Assembly: GCF_008271745.1 (NCBI RefSeq)
Contig: NZ_VKKZ01000019.1
Span: 372,001 to 436,000 of the forward strand
Direction of reading: 5' to 3'
Origin: Rufibacter glacialis
Lineage (GTDB): Bacteria; Bacteroidota; Bacteroidia; Cytophagales; Hymenobacteraceae
DNA length: 64,000 bases
Shown here in pieces: positions 8,443 to 17,180 of the stretch. Within the stretch, counting starts at the first letter, position 1; each line of letters starts with the position of its first letter. The notes below the pieces were generated by a model. That model had not been told where the DNA came from. It saw only the letters and a program-made list of their open reading frames with translations, and ran no database searches. Made by a program: the position numbers and the translations under genes.

Positions 8443-9156
8443 TTAGAAGGGTTGCGGGGTTGGGCGGATGGTCAGGTGGTTCAGGGAGACATGCCGCGGC
8501 TGCTTCAGCGCGAACAGCACCGTCTGGGCCACCTCGTCTGCCGACAAAGCTCCGTACCCGATGGATTCAACTGTGTTATAACCTGAAATGGTGTTCTCAA
8601 AAAAGTGGGTGTCGGTAACCCCCGGCGCCACCGTGAGCACGCGCAGCACCGGAACGGTCTCCTGCCGCAGGGTCTCGGCAATGGTGTTCAGCGCGGTTTT
8701 GCTGGCCGCATAGATGCCGCCATACGCATAGGTCTGCCCGGCCGAGACCGAGCTCAGGATGACCACGTCGCCGGCGCCTTTCTGCAGCATGCCGGGGGTA
8801 AAAGCCCTGATCAGCCGCAAGGGGCCCATGAGGTTCAGGTCCAGTACGGCCTGCCACTTGGCCGGGTCGCCCTCGGTTAATTTCTCATGGATGCCACGTC
8901 CCGCGCAGCACACCAACAGGTCTGGGTGGCCGTAGGTTTGGGTCACGTGGGCATACAGGGCGTCTATGTGCTGCGGATTGGTGACATCACAGAGGACGTG
9001 GTCAACGGTAGCACTTCCGGACCCGGGAGAGACGTCTGCCACCACAACATGCATTCCCTCAGCGGCTAACGTTTCTGCCACGGCTTTGCCTATTCCAGAC
9101 GCTCCGCCGCTGATCACGGCAATGGGAGGGTTTGAAGAAGGGTGGGCTGCTGTCAT
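8443..9156 (-). CDS. Classical short-chain dehydrogenase/reductase
   Basis: A 237-residue SDR with the cofactor motif GGASGIG (17-23), CCAGRG near 83-88, a catalytic Ser in ILSSVSAG and Tyr149-x3-Lys153 in GIYAASKTALN. The length and single-domain form are typical of NAD(P)H-dependent carbonyl reductases. It is the first gene of the minus-strand glycan locus. Upstream sequence is AT-rich, but no TAnnTTTG element was found, so the promoter is not placed. A sugar or lipid-linked ketone substrate is plausible only from context. Confidence 0.9.
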   Translation of the reverse strand: MTAAHPSSNPPIAVISGGASGIGKAVAETLAAEGMHVVVADVSPGSGSATVDHVLCDVTNPQHIDALYAHVTQTYGHPDLLVCCAGRGIHEKLTEGDPAKWQAVLDLNLMGPLRLIRAFTPGMLQKGAGDVVILSSVSAGQTYAYGGIYAASKTALNTIAETLRQETVPVLRVLTVAPGVTDTHFFENTISGYNTVESIGYGALSADEVAQTVLFALKQPRHVSLNHLTIRPTPQPF

Positions 9157-9692
9157 GGAAGAAGATGCTGGCGGAATAATATATAGTTATTTTACTTTTG
9201 AGTGTTCTTGGAAACGAGGGAAAGCGGCCTTGGGTTGTTGTGAAAGAGCTTTATGGGTATTAACCGCAGAACCATGGCGCTTATTTTGCCAGGCGTTAGA
9301 ACCTCATATTAAGTGGCTATTCCCCTCACCTTCAGATTATAAAAGCTATGGGAAGGGAAGATCCTGGGAACCAGGTACGGTAGGCGGCGGCAAGTTCTTC
9401 CGGTAGACGCGAGATCTTTCTCAATGGAACCCAGGCTGAAGGAAAAGACCCATGGCTAGCCAAGCTTTCCCCTGCTTTTTCAGGAAAACAAGATTAAAAC
9501 TCAAGCTCCTGTACCCGTAGTAATGGCGGCCCAGAGGAAAGGCTGGTGTAGCAGGCCAGAAACAAAATTGGCACAGGCCTTAGAAATCTTGGAGATCCTG
9601 TCAGGTCTGTTGAAACTTGCGACATTTCTATCAGGTGTCTTTTAGGTAAAGAAAGCCGCGGAAGTAAATCCACACCATCATAAGCCATGGTA
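9157..9692. other. Non-coding gap before the composite repeat
   Basis: About 540 bp with no gene supported. A half copy of the zeta module (CGGAAGTAAATCC) lies near 9659-9671. The rest shows no clear structure by eye. Confidence 0.5.
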
Positions 9693-10252
9693 AGGCAGTT
9701 ACAAACTGCCCGTCAAGGTAGGTCCAAGTTGAAAACTTGAACCAGGGTAGTGTTGGGAAGAAGGTATATGACCAGCTAGAACTCGTTATGGCACGGAGTA
9801 CCTTTCGTGGCTAACGATGTAAAAAGATAAAGGCACGGTAATAAACCCGCGCCATAGAGACGGGAGCCAAGACCTCACAGGTTTTGAAAACCTGTGAGGT
9901 CTATTACAACCTGCTCACGCATTGCCTGTTCCAGTCTTTCCTTCGAGCGCCTCGCTTTTGGCCCTAGAAAGGCTAATACTAAGAAAGAAGAACCCATCAG
10001 GCCGAAAGGGCAGTGCGAGAGGGGAAGACGGGGCCCCGCGGCCGTGAGCGCTTAGCGGCAGCTATGGAAAGAGCTGTACCTGGATCAACGCTGGAAACGG
10101 AACAGCGAAGAGAATAACGTAATGCGTGCATAAAACCGTTTTGAGCGGAAAAGAGGCAGGAGAAGGGTTTGAAGTGAACATCACAACAGCGGTACATATC
10201 AGTAAAGGGTTCTAATCTGCAAACGTGAGACAAGGCAGTGCCTTGTCTCTAC
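9693..10252 (+). repeat. Composite palindromic element, copy 1
   Basis: Modules from left to right: alpha (9693-9743, GGCAGTTACAAACTGCC and AAGTTGAAAACTT), zeta (9787-9856, degenerate inverted repeat ending GCGCCATAG), beta (9870-9902, AGACCTCACAGGTTTT with its reverse complement), epsilon (about 9914-10150, with the core GGCCGTGAGCGCTTAGCGG) and delta (10226-10252, GAGACAAGGCAGTGCC with TTGTCTC). The same order occurs inverted at 31.5-32.2 kb, and beta-epsilon-delta occur at 50.36-50.75 kb. No transposase is inside. Confidence 0.85.
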
Positions 10253-10312
10253 AATCATCCATAATGGCAGAATAGCCTGAGCAACTGCCTACCTCAGACA
10301 AAAAGCAACATC

Positions 10313-10355
10313 AAAAAAAAACGCCTCTAAAACAGCAGAGCAGTTTTAGAGGCGT
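10313..10355 (-). terminator. Rho-independent terminator of the CNNM-type gene
   Basis: Stem ACGCCTCTAAAAC / GTTTTAGAGGCGT (10321-10333 with 10343-10355). An A-run at 10313-10320 reads as a U-run on the minus strand. It lies 29 nt beyond the stop at 10384. Confidence 0.9.
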
Positions 10356-10383
10356 TTTCAGAAAACAGCCTGAAAAGGCACGC

Positions 10384-11694
10384 TTACAATATATCGTCTC
10401 GTTTGTCTTCAGTGACGGTGAGCAGCACCGATTCCACATTACGGTCGGTTTTCTCCAGCACTTTCAGCTCATATACCCCGTGGACCACGGTCTCCCCGAT
10501 CTCTGGGATGCGGCCGTAGATCATGTTCAGGTAGCCGCCCACGGTTTCATAGTCCTCGCCTTCCGGCAGCGGGTAGGGGAGGTCATCATTGGCATCGGTG
10601 ATGGAGACGGCGGTGCTGACCTTGTATTCAAAATCACCTATTTTCTCAATCAACGGAACTTCCTCGTCGTACTCGTCCTGGATTTCGCCTACCAGTTCCT
10701 CAATGATGTCTTCAATGGTGACAATACCCGAGGTACCGCCAAATTCATCAGACACCACGGCAATGTGCATGCGGTTACGCTGGAAGTCTTTGAGCAGGCG
10801 GCTGATTTTCTTTGTTTCCGGCACAAAGTAGGCCTGGCGCATAAGTCTTTCCAAGCTCACCTGTTCGCCCGCGCGCAGCACTACCAGCAGGTCTTTCACA
10901 TAAAGAATGCCCACAATGTTGTCAATGGTGTCGCGGTAGATGGGCATGCGGGTGTAGCCTTCGTTGAAGACCACGTTGAAGATCTCCTCCTCGCTGGCAT
11001 TCAGGTCCAGGGCGATGAGCTTGGTACGGGGCACCATGATTTGCTTGACCATGCGCTCATTGAACTCGAACACGTTCTCAATGAGTTCTTGCTGGCTGCC
11101 GCCAATCTCGCCGCTCTCGGCGCTCTGTTCAAACAGTAGGCGGAGTTCCTCAGCGGTATGCACTTCTGAGCCGTGCATGGGCGTGATGCCAATCTGTTTC
11201 AGAATGAAGTTGGAGAAGCCGTTCAGCACCCAGATAAAAGGCAGCAGCACGTAGTACACAATCCGCAGCGGGACGGCCACGGCCAAGGTCGTGGCTTCGG
11301 GGCGCTGGATAGCCAACGATTTTGGGGCCAGTTCCCCAAACACGATGTGCAACACGGTGATCACCGCAAAGGAAATAGGCAGAGCAATCTTATGGGCCAG
11401 CACCGGGTCTGGGACAAAGCCCATGGCGTGCATGATCTCAATGACGATCTCAGAGACCACGCCCTCGCCAATCCAGCCCAGCCCCAGGGAGGCCAGGGTA
11501 ATACCCAACTGAGTAGCGGAGAGATAGGCGTCCAGGTGCCCGATCATGTGGTGGGCAATCTTAGCTAATTTATTTCCTGCCTGAGCGCGAAGCTCAATCT
11601 GCGAGGAACGGACCTTTACCAAGGCAAACTCAGCGGCTACGAAGAAACCATTGAGTGCCACCAGAAACAGGGTCAAAAAGATATTGAGGATCAT
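10384..11694 (-). CDS. CNNM/CorC (HlyC-type) membrane protein with CBS pair
   Basis: A 436-residue protein in the standard order: DUF21/CNNM membrane domain (about 1-195, starting with a hydrophobic segment and NGFFVAAEFALVKVR), a CBS pair (about 215-335, with MVPRTKLIALD and YTRMPIYRDTIDNIVGILYVKDLL) and a CorC_HlyC C-terminal domain (about 350-430). Relatives act as Mg2+ or Co2+ exporters or regulators in the inner membrane; the older name hemolysin is misleading. It is a single gene with its own promoter (11738-11767) and terminator, divergent from dsbD. Confidence 0.93.
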   Translation of the reverse strand: MILNIFLTLFLVALNGFFVAAEFALVKVRSSQIELRAQAGNKLAKIAHHMIGHLDAYLSATQLGITLASLGLGWIGEGVVSEIVIEIMHAMGFVPDPVLAHKIALPISFAVITVLHIVFGELAPKSLAIQRPEATTLAVAVPLRIVYYVLLPFIWVLNGFSNFILKQIGITPMHGSEVHTAEELRLLFEQSAESGEIGGSQQELIENVFEFNERMVKQIMVPRTKLIALDLNASEEEIFNVVFNEGYTRMPIYRDTIDNIVGILYVKDLLVVLRAGEQVSLERLMRQAYFVPETKKISRLLKDFQRNRMHIAVVSDEFGGTSGIVTIEDIIEELVGEIQDEYDEEVPLIEKIGDFEYKVSTAVSITDANDDLPYPLPEGEDYETVGGYLNMIYGRIPEIGETVVHGVYELKVLEKTDRNVESVLLTVTEDKRDDIL

Positions 11695-11737
11695 AGGTGT
11701 GGGCGCTCCTTTAGGGGTGGCAAAGGAACGTTTGCTT

Positions 11738-11767
11738 CAAATTTAAGGGTTTATTAGCACTATCAAA
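11738..11767 (-). promoter_or_regulatory. Bacteroidota-type promoter of the CNNM-type gene
   Basis: On the minus strand, TTTG (11767-11764), an 18-nt spacer and TAAATTTG (11745-11738). The expected leader to the ATG at 11694 is about 36 nt. Confidence 0.7.
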
Positions 11768-11914
11768 GTGTCTGGGCTCGTTTCCTGTACGTGAATGCTG
11801 CCAGAAAGTAAGCCGCCCGCTTCCAATTGGGGAGCCTTTTGGGGGTAGGTTCGGGTTTACGGGGTATTTATCGTATTTTTACCTCTTCATTATCAGTAGA
11901 AAGAAATAAACCAA

Positions 11915-14143
11915 ATGACAATAGTCTGGAAACGCATGTGGGGCGTGTTGCTGCCTTTGCTCTTTTTAACGCTGGCGGCGCAGGCCCAGGTGCTCAAGCC
12001 TTCTTCCTGGAGCTATGATGTCTCCGCCACAGAAGCAAAGGTAGGAGAGGAAGTAGAGCTGATCTTCAACGTGAAGATCATTCCGGAGTGGTACCTCTAT
12101 TCTTCAGACTTTGACCCTGATCTGGGGCCCATAGTCACCACCTTCACCTTTCAGAAACACCCCTCTTACACGCTGGTGGGCAAGATAAAGCCCGTGAACC
12201 CCAAGAAGAAGTTTGACCAGATGTGGGGCGGCGAGTACACGTATTTCACCAAAACGGCCCAGTTCAGGCAGCGCGTAAAGGTCTTGCAACCCACGCTGGT
12301 GATCAAAGGAAGCTACGAGTTCCAGGTATGCTCAGAGGTGAACGGCCAGTGTATTCCCGGCGAGGGCGACTTCCATTTCAACCAGATCAAAGTAGTGCCT
12401 GGCACCGCTGCCCCGGCGCCGGCACCCGCTGAGGGGGCTGGCACAACTACCGGCGGCGGTGCGGCCCCAGGAGCCGTTGCCCCAGCAGGCACCACCGGCG
12501 CTACTACCCCGGCTACCACGGCCGTTACCCCATCGGCCTCGGCTACGGTGGCGGGCGCGTCAGATACTTCCCTGCTCGCGGCTGGAACCCCTCCGGCGGC
12601 TTTCCCTGAGGCCCCCGACAGCGGGCGTGCCGCTTTGGCTGCTTCCCCAACCCCGCAGGCCACGTTGGCCGGAGCTACTATTTCAAGTCCTGCCGCGCCC
12701 CTTGGCCTGTGGGAATTCATGGTAGGCGCTTTCTTGTCGGGTATGTTGGCGTTGCTCACACCCTGCGTGTTTCCCATGATTCCTATGACGGTCACGTTCT
12801 TTACCGGCGGCAGCCCCAGCCGGTTCAAAGGCATCATGAAAGCTTTGGTGTATGGGGTATCCATTATTGCGTTTTACACCCTGATTGGGACTTTGGTGGC
12901 TAAACTGGCCGGGCCTGAGGTGGCCAATTTCCTGAGCACGCACTGGCTCCCCAACCTGCTGTTCTTTGCTGTGTTCCTGTTTTTTGCCATGTCTTTCCTG
13001 GGCATGTTTGAGATCACCTTGCCACACTGGCTCGTGAACAAAGCAGATGCCCAAGCCGACAAAGGCGGGTACTACGGCGTGTTTTTCATGGCCATCACCC
13101 TGGTGTTGGTTTCCTTTTCCTGCACCGGGCCCATTGTGGGGTCTATCTTGGTGATGTCAGCGGGGGGCGAGACCATCAAGCCCATTGCGGGCATGTTCGC
13201 TTATTCCATGGCATTTGCCTTGCCTTTTACGCTGTTCGCTATTTTCCCTCATTGGTTGGGTTCGCTTCCTAAATCAGGTGGCTGGCTCAATTCCGTGAAG
13301 GTCTGCCTGGGCTTTATTGAGTTGGCGCTGGCCCTCAAATTCCTGAGCATGGCCGACCAGGTCTACCACTGGCGCCTGTTGGACCGCGAGGTGTATTTGG
13401 CCCTGTGGATCGTGATCTTCTTTTTGATGGGCTTGTATCTGCTGGGCAAACTCAGATTTTCGCATGATTCGGCCTTGCCTTATTTGGGCGTGCCCCGGCT
13501 GTTGCTGGCTATCCTCACCTTCGCGTTTGTGGTATACATGGTGCCTGGTTTGTTTGGCGCGCCTTTGAAAGCCCTGGCCGGCTACCTGCCGCCGCAGGCA
13601 ACCCAAGACTTCAACGTGACGGGTGGTGCCGCGGGCGGCGTGGCCGAAAGCACCATCTGTGAGCCCCCTAAATACGCTGATTTCCTGAAACTACCCCATA
13701 ACCTGCAAGGGTACTTTGACCTGGAACAAGCCAAAAAGTGCGCCCAGGAGCAAGGCAAGCCTATCTTTGTGGACTTTACCGGACATGGCTGCGTGAACTG
13801 CCGTGAGATGGAGGCCAACGTGTGGTCAGACCCGCAGGTGTTGAAGCGCCTCCGCGAGAACTTTGTGGTGCTGGCCCTGTACGTAGATGACAAAAGCGAG
13901 CTGCCGCAGAGCGAATGGTACACCAGCAGCTATGACCAGAAGCAGAAAACCACCCTGGGCAAGAAGTACGCCGACTACCAGATCACCAAGTTCAACGTGA
14001 ATGCCCAGCCGTACTACGTGCTCATGGATGAGAACGAGAATCCTCTGGTGACCCCAGTGGCGTATGAGAAAGACGTGCAGAAATTCATCCAGTTCCTGGA
14101 TGCCGGCGTGGCTGCGTATAAAGCCAGACTAGCTGCGAAATAA
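11915..14143 (+). CDS. dsbD: Thiol:disulfide interchange protein DsbD
   Basis: A 742-residue protein that carries electrons from cytoplasmic thioredoxin across the inner membrane to periplasmic reductants. Order: signal peptide (1-24, ending AAQAQ), alpha domain with Cys139 and Cys146, a low-complexity Ala/Thr/Pro/Gly linker (about 160-262), a polytopic beta domain with the redox cysteines in LLTPCVFP (C284) and FSCTGPIVG (C403), and a C-terminal thioredoxin domain with GHGCVNCRE (C626/C629). All three disulfide pairs are present. The linker of about 100 residues is long for the family. A hairpin terminator follows at 14167-14199. Its partner thioredoxin may be the gene at 21046. Confidence 0.95.
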   Translation: MTIVWKRMWGVLLPLLFLTLAAQAQVLKPSSWSYDVSATEAKVGEEVELIFNVKIIPEWYLYSSDFDPDLGPIVTTFTFQKHPSYTLVGKIKPVNPKKKFDQMWGGEYTYFTKTAQFRQRVKVLQPTLVIKGSYEFQVCSEVNGQCIPGEGDFHFNQIKVVPGTAAPAPAPAEGAGTTTGGGAAPGAVAPAGTTGATTPATTAVTPSASATVAGASDTSLLAAGTPPAAFPEAPDSGRAALAASPTPQATLAGATISSPAAPLGLWEFMVGAFLSGMLALLTPCVFPMIPMTVTFFTGGSPSRFKGIMKALVYGVSIIAFYTLIGTLVAKLAGPEVANFLSTHWLPNLLFFAVFLFFAMSFLGMFEITLPHWLVNKADAQADKGGYYGVFFMAITLVLVSFSCTGPIVGSILVMSAGGETIKPIAGMFAYSMAFALPFTLFAIFPHWLGSLPKSGGWLNSVKVCLGFIELALALKFLSMADQVYHWRLLDREVYLALWIVIFFLMGLYLLGKLRFSHDSALPYLGVPRLLLAILTFAFVVYMVPGLFGAPLKALAGYLPPQATQDFNVTGGAAGGVAESTICEPPKYADFLKLPHNLQGYFDLEQAKKCAQEQGKPIFVDFTGHGCVNCREMEANVWSDPQVLKRLRENFVVLALYVDDKSELPQSEWYTSSYDQKQKTTLGKKYADYQITKFNVNAQPYYVLMDENENPLVTPVAYEKDVQKFIQFLDAGVAAYKARLAAK

Positions 14144-14166
14144 GATAACCCTGGATTTGATTTTAA

Positions 14167-14199
14167 GGAAAAGCCTCAGATTTCGTCTGGGGCTTTTCC
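14167..14199 (+). terminator. Terminator of dsbD
   Basis: Stem GGAAAAGCCTCAGA / TCTGGGGCTTTTCC with a 5-nt loop, 23 nt after the stop codon. Confidence 0.8.
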
Positions 14200-14237
14200 G
14201 TTTTCGGGCTTTTCCCTTGAAATAAGCCAGATAACGG
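14199..14237. repeat. Dispersed intergenic palindrome copy, 3' of dsbD
   Basis: CCGTTTTCGGGCTTTTCC followed by TTGAAATAAGCC and ATAACGG. It overlaps the last base of the dsbD terminator stem. Confidence 0.6.
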
Positions 14238-14247
14238 AAAGGTAGAG

Positions 14248-14376
14248 TTCCCTCTCCCTCTGGGAGAGGGCTAGGGTGAGGGGGTTTTTATTAGAGTTGA
14301 TTCGTTTTATGTCGTCAACAGTAAAGGAATGGAGTTTTGCCCTCATCCTAACCTTCCCCTACAGGGAGAAGGGGCT
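14248..14376. repeat. Inverted pair of CCTCTCCC-type repeats
   Basis: Left unit 14248-14286 (TCCCTCTCCCTCTGGGAGAG, then CTAGGGTGAGGG) and right unit about 14338-14376 (GCCCTCATCCTAACC, then CAGGGAGAAGG) face each other. Each can form its own hairpin, and the two can also pair with each other. Similar units are scattered in many bacterial genomes. Confidence 0.65.
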
Positions 14377-14424
14377 TGGTCTTCTCAATTTTAGGCTTCA
14401 TTTCCAGAATTGAAGCCTAAAACG

Positions 14425-14955
14425 CTACTTCTCATAATAGCAGTCTTTGAACTCCTGCTTCTGCCGAAGATACTCTGGATGGTCCTTGGCCCTGAACCAG
14501 TACTCTTTGAAGATGGCCGCCGCCTGGGCTTTCTCGCTGGTGAGGGCATCTTCTTCCTGCGGCAGTATCTGGTTGCCCTTGTGGGCGCTGCCCGAGGAAT
14601 AGGGGTAAGGTAGGTCTTGGTTGTTATCTTCCGGAGAGGCTTGGTATTTGCGGCCCCCTTTGTGATTGGCATAGCGGCGGGCGCGGGTGAAGCCCATCTG
14701 CAGGAACTTACGGGCCATGTCGGCTCCTACGAAATCATGCTGCTGCAGGTAGGCTTCAAACAAGGTGAAGATCTTGTGGGCCGAGGAGGTGGCTACCTCC
14801 ACGTTCCTGAACCGCCAGTGGGGCAGAATCTCGCTTTTATAGGGCTCTACCAGCAGTACCCCTTGTTCGCCCACGCCCACCCGGTACAGTTCAGGCTGCT
14901 CCCGGAAGTTGACTTGCTTGAAGTCCAATGCATAATTGAAGCCGTTTTTCGCCAT
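14425..14955 (-). CDS. DUF4385 family protein
   Basis: A 176-residue soluble protein matching the conserved DUF4385 family: FNYALDFKQVNFREQPELYR at the start, GEQGVLLVEPYKSEILPHWR, FVGADMARKFLQMGFTRARR and YANHKGGRKY in the middle, and a charged C-terminus with AAAIFKEYWFRAKDHPEY. No function is established for the family to my knowledge. No signal peptide or membrane segment is seen. It is a single gene on the minus strand; the palindromic 14.25-14.38 kb block lies directly downstream. Confidence 0.9.
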   Translation of the reverse strand: MAKNGFNYALDFKQVNFREQPELYRVGVGEQGVLLVEPYKSEILPHWRFRNVEVATSSAHKIFTLFEAYLQQHDFVGADMARKFLQMGFTRARRYANHKGGRKYQASPEDNNQDLPYPYSSGSAHKGNQILPQEEDALTSEKAQAAAIFKEYWFRAKDHPEYLRQKQEFKDCYYEK

Positions 14956-15032
14956 ATTTCGCCTCTAAAACCAAACAGCACCCTACCAACGTCTCTTTGC
15001 GTATGCAGGGTGTTACCAGACTAACCTTTATT

Positions 15033-15599
15033 ATGAAAAGATCCTCCCTGTTTTCTATAACCCTGTATACGCTACTGACCGGCCTATTGCTTGCCCTTGT
15101 TTCGTGCAATACCACGCCCAATGAACGCAAAGAGATCGCGAACCGCGAGATAGACAAGCTGGACGAACGCGCCGATCAGCTGGCCAACAAAACCAAAGAA
15201 GAAGCCAAAGAAGCCAAAGAGGCCCTGGCCCGGCGCAAAGCCGAAGAAAAGATCAGGAAAGCCCGGGGCCCGGTAGCCGGCAAACAGCAGCAGATGGAGC
15301 AAGAACTACTAGGCGATTACCGCAACCTGTCCCAAGTCTCCGCCGACAGCCTGCGCGATGCCTATACCTATTTCCTGCAACAGGTGCGGGGCCGCAAAGA
15401 TGTCTGGACCATGGAAGACTGGGATTACGCCAACGGCATTTACCGGCAGCTCAATGAGCGCGAAAAAGCCCTACACGGAGACATCATCCTGCGGCACGCC
15501 ACCAAAATAAAAGCCCTGCAAGCGGAGTACCTGGCCCTGGAGAACCGCGCCGACCTCAAAGATTACCAGCGCATCAAGAAAGAGCAGTCCGGGCAATAA
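15033..15599 (+). CDS. Predicted lipoprotein of unknown function
   Basis: The ATG at 15033 gives 188 residues with a lipoprotein signal: a hydrophobic stretch ending LLALVSCN, with the lipidation Cys at 25. A longer in-frame start at 14997 would put 12 extra residues before the signal and is rejected. The mature part is strongly charged and helical. Residues about 30-95 form a Lys/Glu/Ala-rich probable coiled coil (NKTKEEAKEAKEALARRK), and the remainder is a predicted helical domain without a motif I recognise. Probable location is the outer membrane or periplasm. Confidence 0.75.
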   Translation: MKRSSLFSITLYTLLTGLLLALVSCNTTPNERKEIANREIDKLDERADQLANKTKEEAKEAKEALARRKAEEKIRKARGPVAGKQQQMEQELLGDYRNLSQVSADSLRDAYTYFLQQVRGRKDVWTMEDWDYANGIYRQLNEREKALHGDIILRHATKIKALQAEYLALENRADLKDYQRIKKEQSGQ

Positions 15600-15674
15600 G
15601 GCTTTGGCATTTCCATAGGGAAGAGGTTGGGCCGGTTGCAGCCGCCGGATATTCACTCAGGTAAGGCTTGGTTC

Positions 15675-15711
15675 TGTTTTAAGGCAGTTTTAGGAAAATC
15701 ACGCCAGAAAG
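15675..15711. repeat. Dispersed intergenic palindrome copy
   Basis: GTTTTAAGGCAGTTTTAGG then AAAATCACGCCAGAAAGG; degenerate arms. It lies between the lipoprotein gene and the isoaspartyl peptidase gene. Confidence 0.45.
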
Positions 15712-15849
15712 GAAACGATACCACCTACCCTCAGAAGGCAGACTTCGGCGGGAACCCTTCTTGTGGTGCCTCATCTAATTTTGCCGTCTTATCTTAAAAA
15801 GGGAAGAAAATAGCTACATTCGTCTGTTGCACATTAGCACGTTAGACCG

Positions 15850-16893
15850 ATGAAAAAATTCCTTCTCTTTGCCTTTTTCTGCCTGGGATTCGCTTTGGCG
15901 GGATGGGCCCAGCAAGCCAAACAAGACTTCAGCAAGATTACCCTCGTGATCCACGGCGGGGCCGGCACCATTACCCGCAAAAACATGACCCCCGAAAGGG
16001 AGAAAGCTTATCAGGAGGTTTTGAACCAGGCCTTGCAGACCGGGTATGCCGTGCTCAAGAAAGGCGGTTCCAGCCTTGATGCCGTAGAGGCCACCGTACG
16101 GGTCATGGAAGACTCGCCGCTGTTCAACGCCGGAAAAGGGGCTGTTTTCACGAATGAAGGCAAAAACGAACTGGATGCCGCCATCATGGACGGCAAAACG
16201 CGCAAGGCCGGGGCCATTGCCAGCGTCACCACCATCCGGAACCCCATTTCCACGGCCCGGGCCGTAATGGAGAAGTCGGAACACGTCATGATGATCGGGG
16301 CGGGCGCCGAGAAATTCGCCAAGGAGCAGGGCCAGACCCTGGTAGACCCCTCGTACTTCCGCACGGACACCCGGTACCAGCAGTTGCAGAAAGCGCTGCA
16401 GCAGGACAAGGTAAAGCTTGACCACGCAGACACTACCAGCAGCATCCACAACGGCGAGAACATCTTCACCGAAGGCCGTAAATTCGGGACCGTGGGCGCC
16501 GTGGCTCTGGATGCGTACGGCAACCTGGCGGCCGCTACCTCTACCGGCGGCATGACGAACAAGCGTTACGGCCGCGTGGGTGATGCCCCCATCATTGGGT
16601 CTGGTACCTACGCCGATAATAGCACCTGCGCCGTTTCAGCTACCGGCCACGGCGAGTTCTTCATCCGGGCCGTGGTAGCCTATGACATTGCCGCCATCAT
16701 GAAATACAAAAACGCCACTGTGAAAAAAGCCGCCGATGAGGTGGTGATGGACAAGCTGGTGAAGTTTGGGGGCGAGGGCGGAGTGATCGCGCTGGACAGA
16801 AACGGCAACTTCGCCATGCCGTTCAACTCAGAAGGCATGTACCGCGGCTACATCAACAACAAGAAAAGCGAAGTACTGATCTACAAAGATTAA
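15850..16893 (+). CDS. Isoaspartyl peptidase / type 2 (plant-type) L-asparaginase, secreted
   Basis: A 347-residue Ntn-hydrolase. It starts with a signal peptide (1-20, ending GWAQQ), then the family hallmark HGGAGT at 35-40 and NAGKGAVFT near 93-101. Autocleavage is expected before Thr214 in KFGTVGAVALD, which becomes the nucleophile of the beta subunit; the substrate loop STGGMTNKRYGRVGDAPIIG follows. The enzyme hydrolyses beta-aspartyl dipeptides and asparagine. The export signal puts it in the periplasm. A cyanophycinase gene 11 kb away (27285-28181) produces beta-Asp-Arg, a classic substrate, but that enzyme shows no signal peptide. Monocistronic. Confidence 0.93.
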   Translation: MKKFLLFAFFCLGFALAGWAQQAKQDFSKITLVIHGGAGTITRKNMTPEREKAYQEVLNQALQTGYAVLKKGGSSLDAVEATVRVMEDSPLFNAGKGAVFTNEGKNELDAAIMDGKTRKAGAIASVTTIRNPISTARAVMEKSEHVMMIGAGAEKFAKEQGQTLVDPSYFRTDTRYQQLQKALQQDKVKLDHADTTSSIHNGENIFTEGRKFGTVGAVALDAYGNLAAATSTGGMTNKRYGRVGDAPIIGSGTYADNSTCAVSATGHGEFFIRAVVAYDIAAIMKYKNATVKKAADEVVMDKLVKFGGEGGVIALDRNGNFAMPFNSEGMYRGYINNKKSEVLIYKD

Positions 16894-16983
16894 CCTTAAA
16901 AAGGGTTAGAATAGGGTAAGGAATAGGTTTCTGCACTCAAACTTCTCCTATTTCTAAGTGCCAGGACAAAATAAACTCTCTAT

Positions 16984-17074
16984 TTTGTCATCCTGAAAGA
17001 AGCTTGTGGGTAAACTAGAAAGCTGTGACTCAAAGCCATTGCTGTTCGCCTCCGAGGCCCTTCCAGGATGATAA
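16984..17074. repeat. GTCATCCTGAAAG-type inverted repeat
   Basis: Left arm TTTGTCATCCTGAAAG and right arm CTTCCAGGATGAT bracket about 65 bp. The left arm is the same sequence as the third layer of the nested repeat at 59.7-59.95 kb. Confidence 0.65.
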
Positions 17075-17148
17075 GGAGAGAAGGAAACATAGTTATTTCC
17101 GTCCATCTACTTAGAAGCTTAGTTGTACTGTTAAAGCGAAATTTTCCA

Positions 17149-17180
17149 AAAAAGAGGCCGGATGTACTTCGGCCTCTTTT
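17149..17180 (-). terminator. Terminator of the GT-C-like gene
   Basis: AAAAAGAGGCCG / CGGCCTCTTTT with a 9-nt loop; an A-run on the plus strand gives the U-run on the minus strand. Its right arm overlaps the stop codon at 17179-17181. Confidence 0.85.

Noticed and set aside
9494-9688. 64-residue minus-strand frame
   Set aside because: It overlaps a half zeta module, has unlikely composition and no family resemblance.
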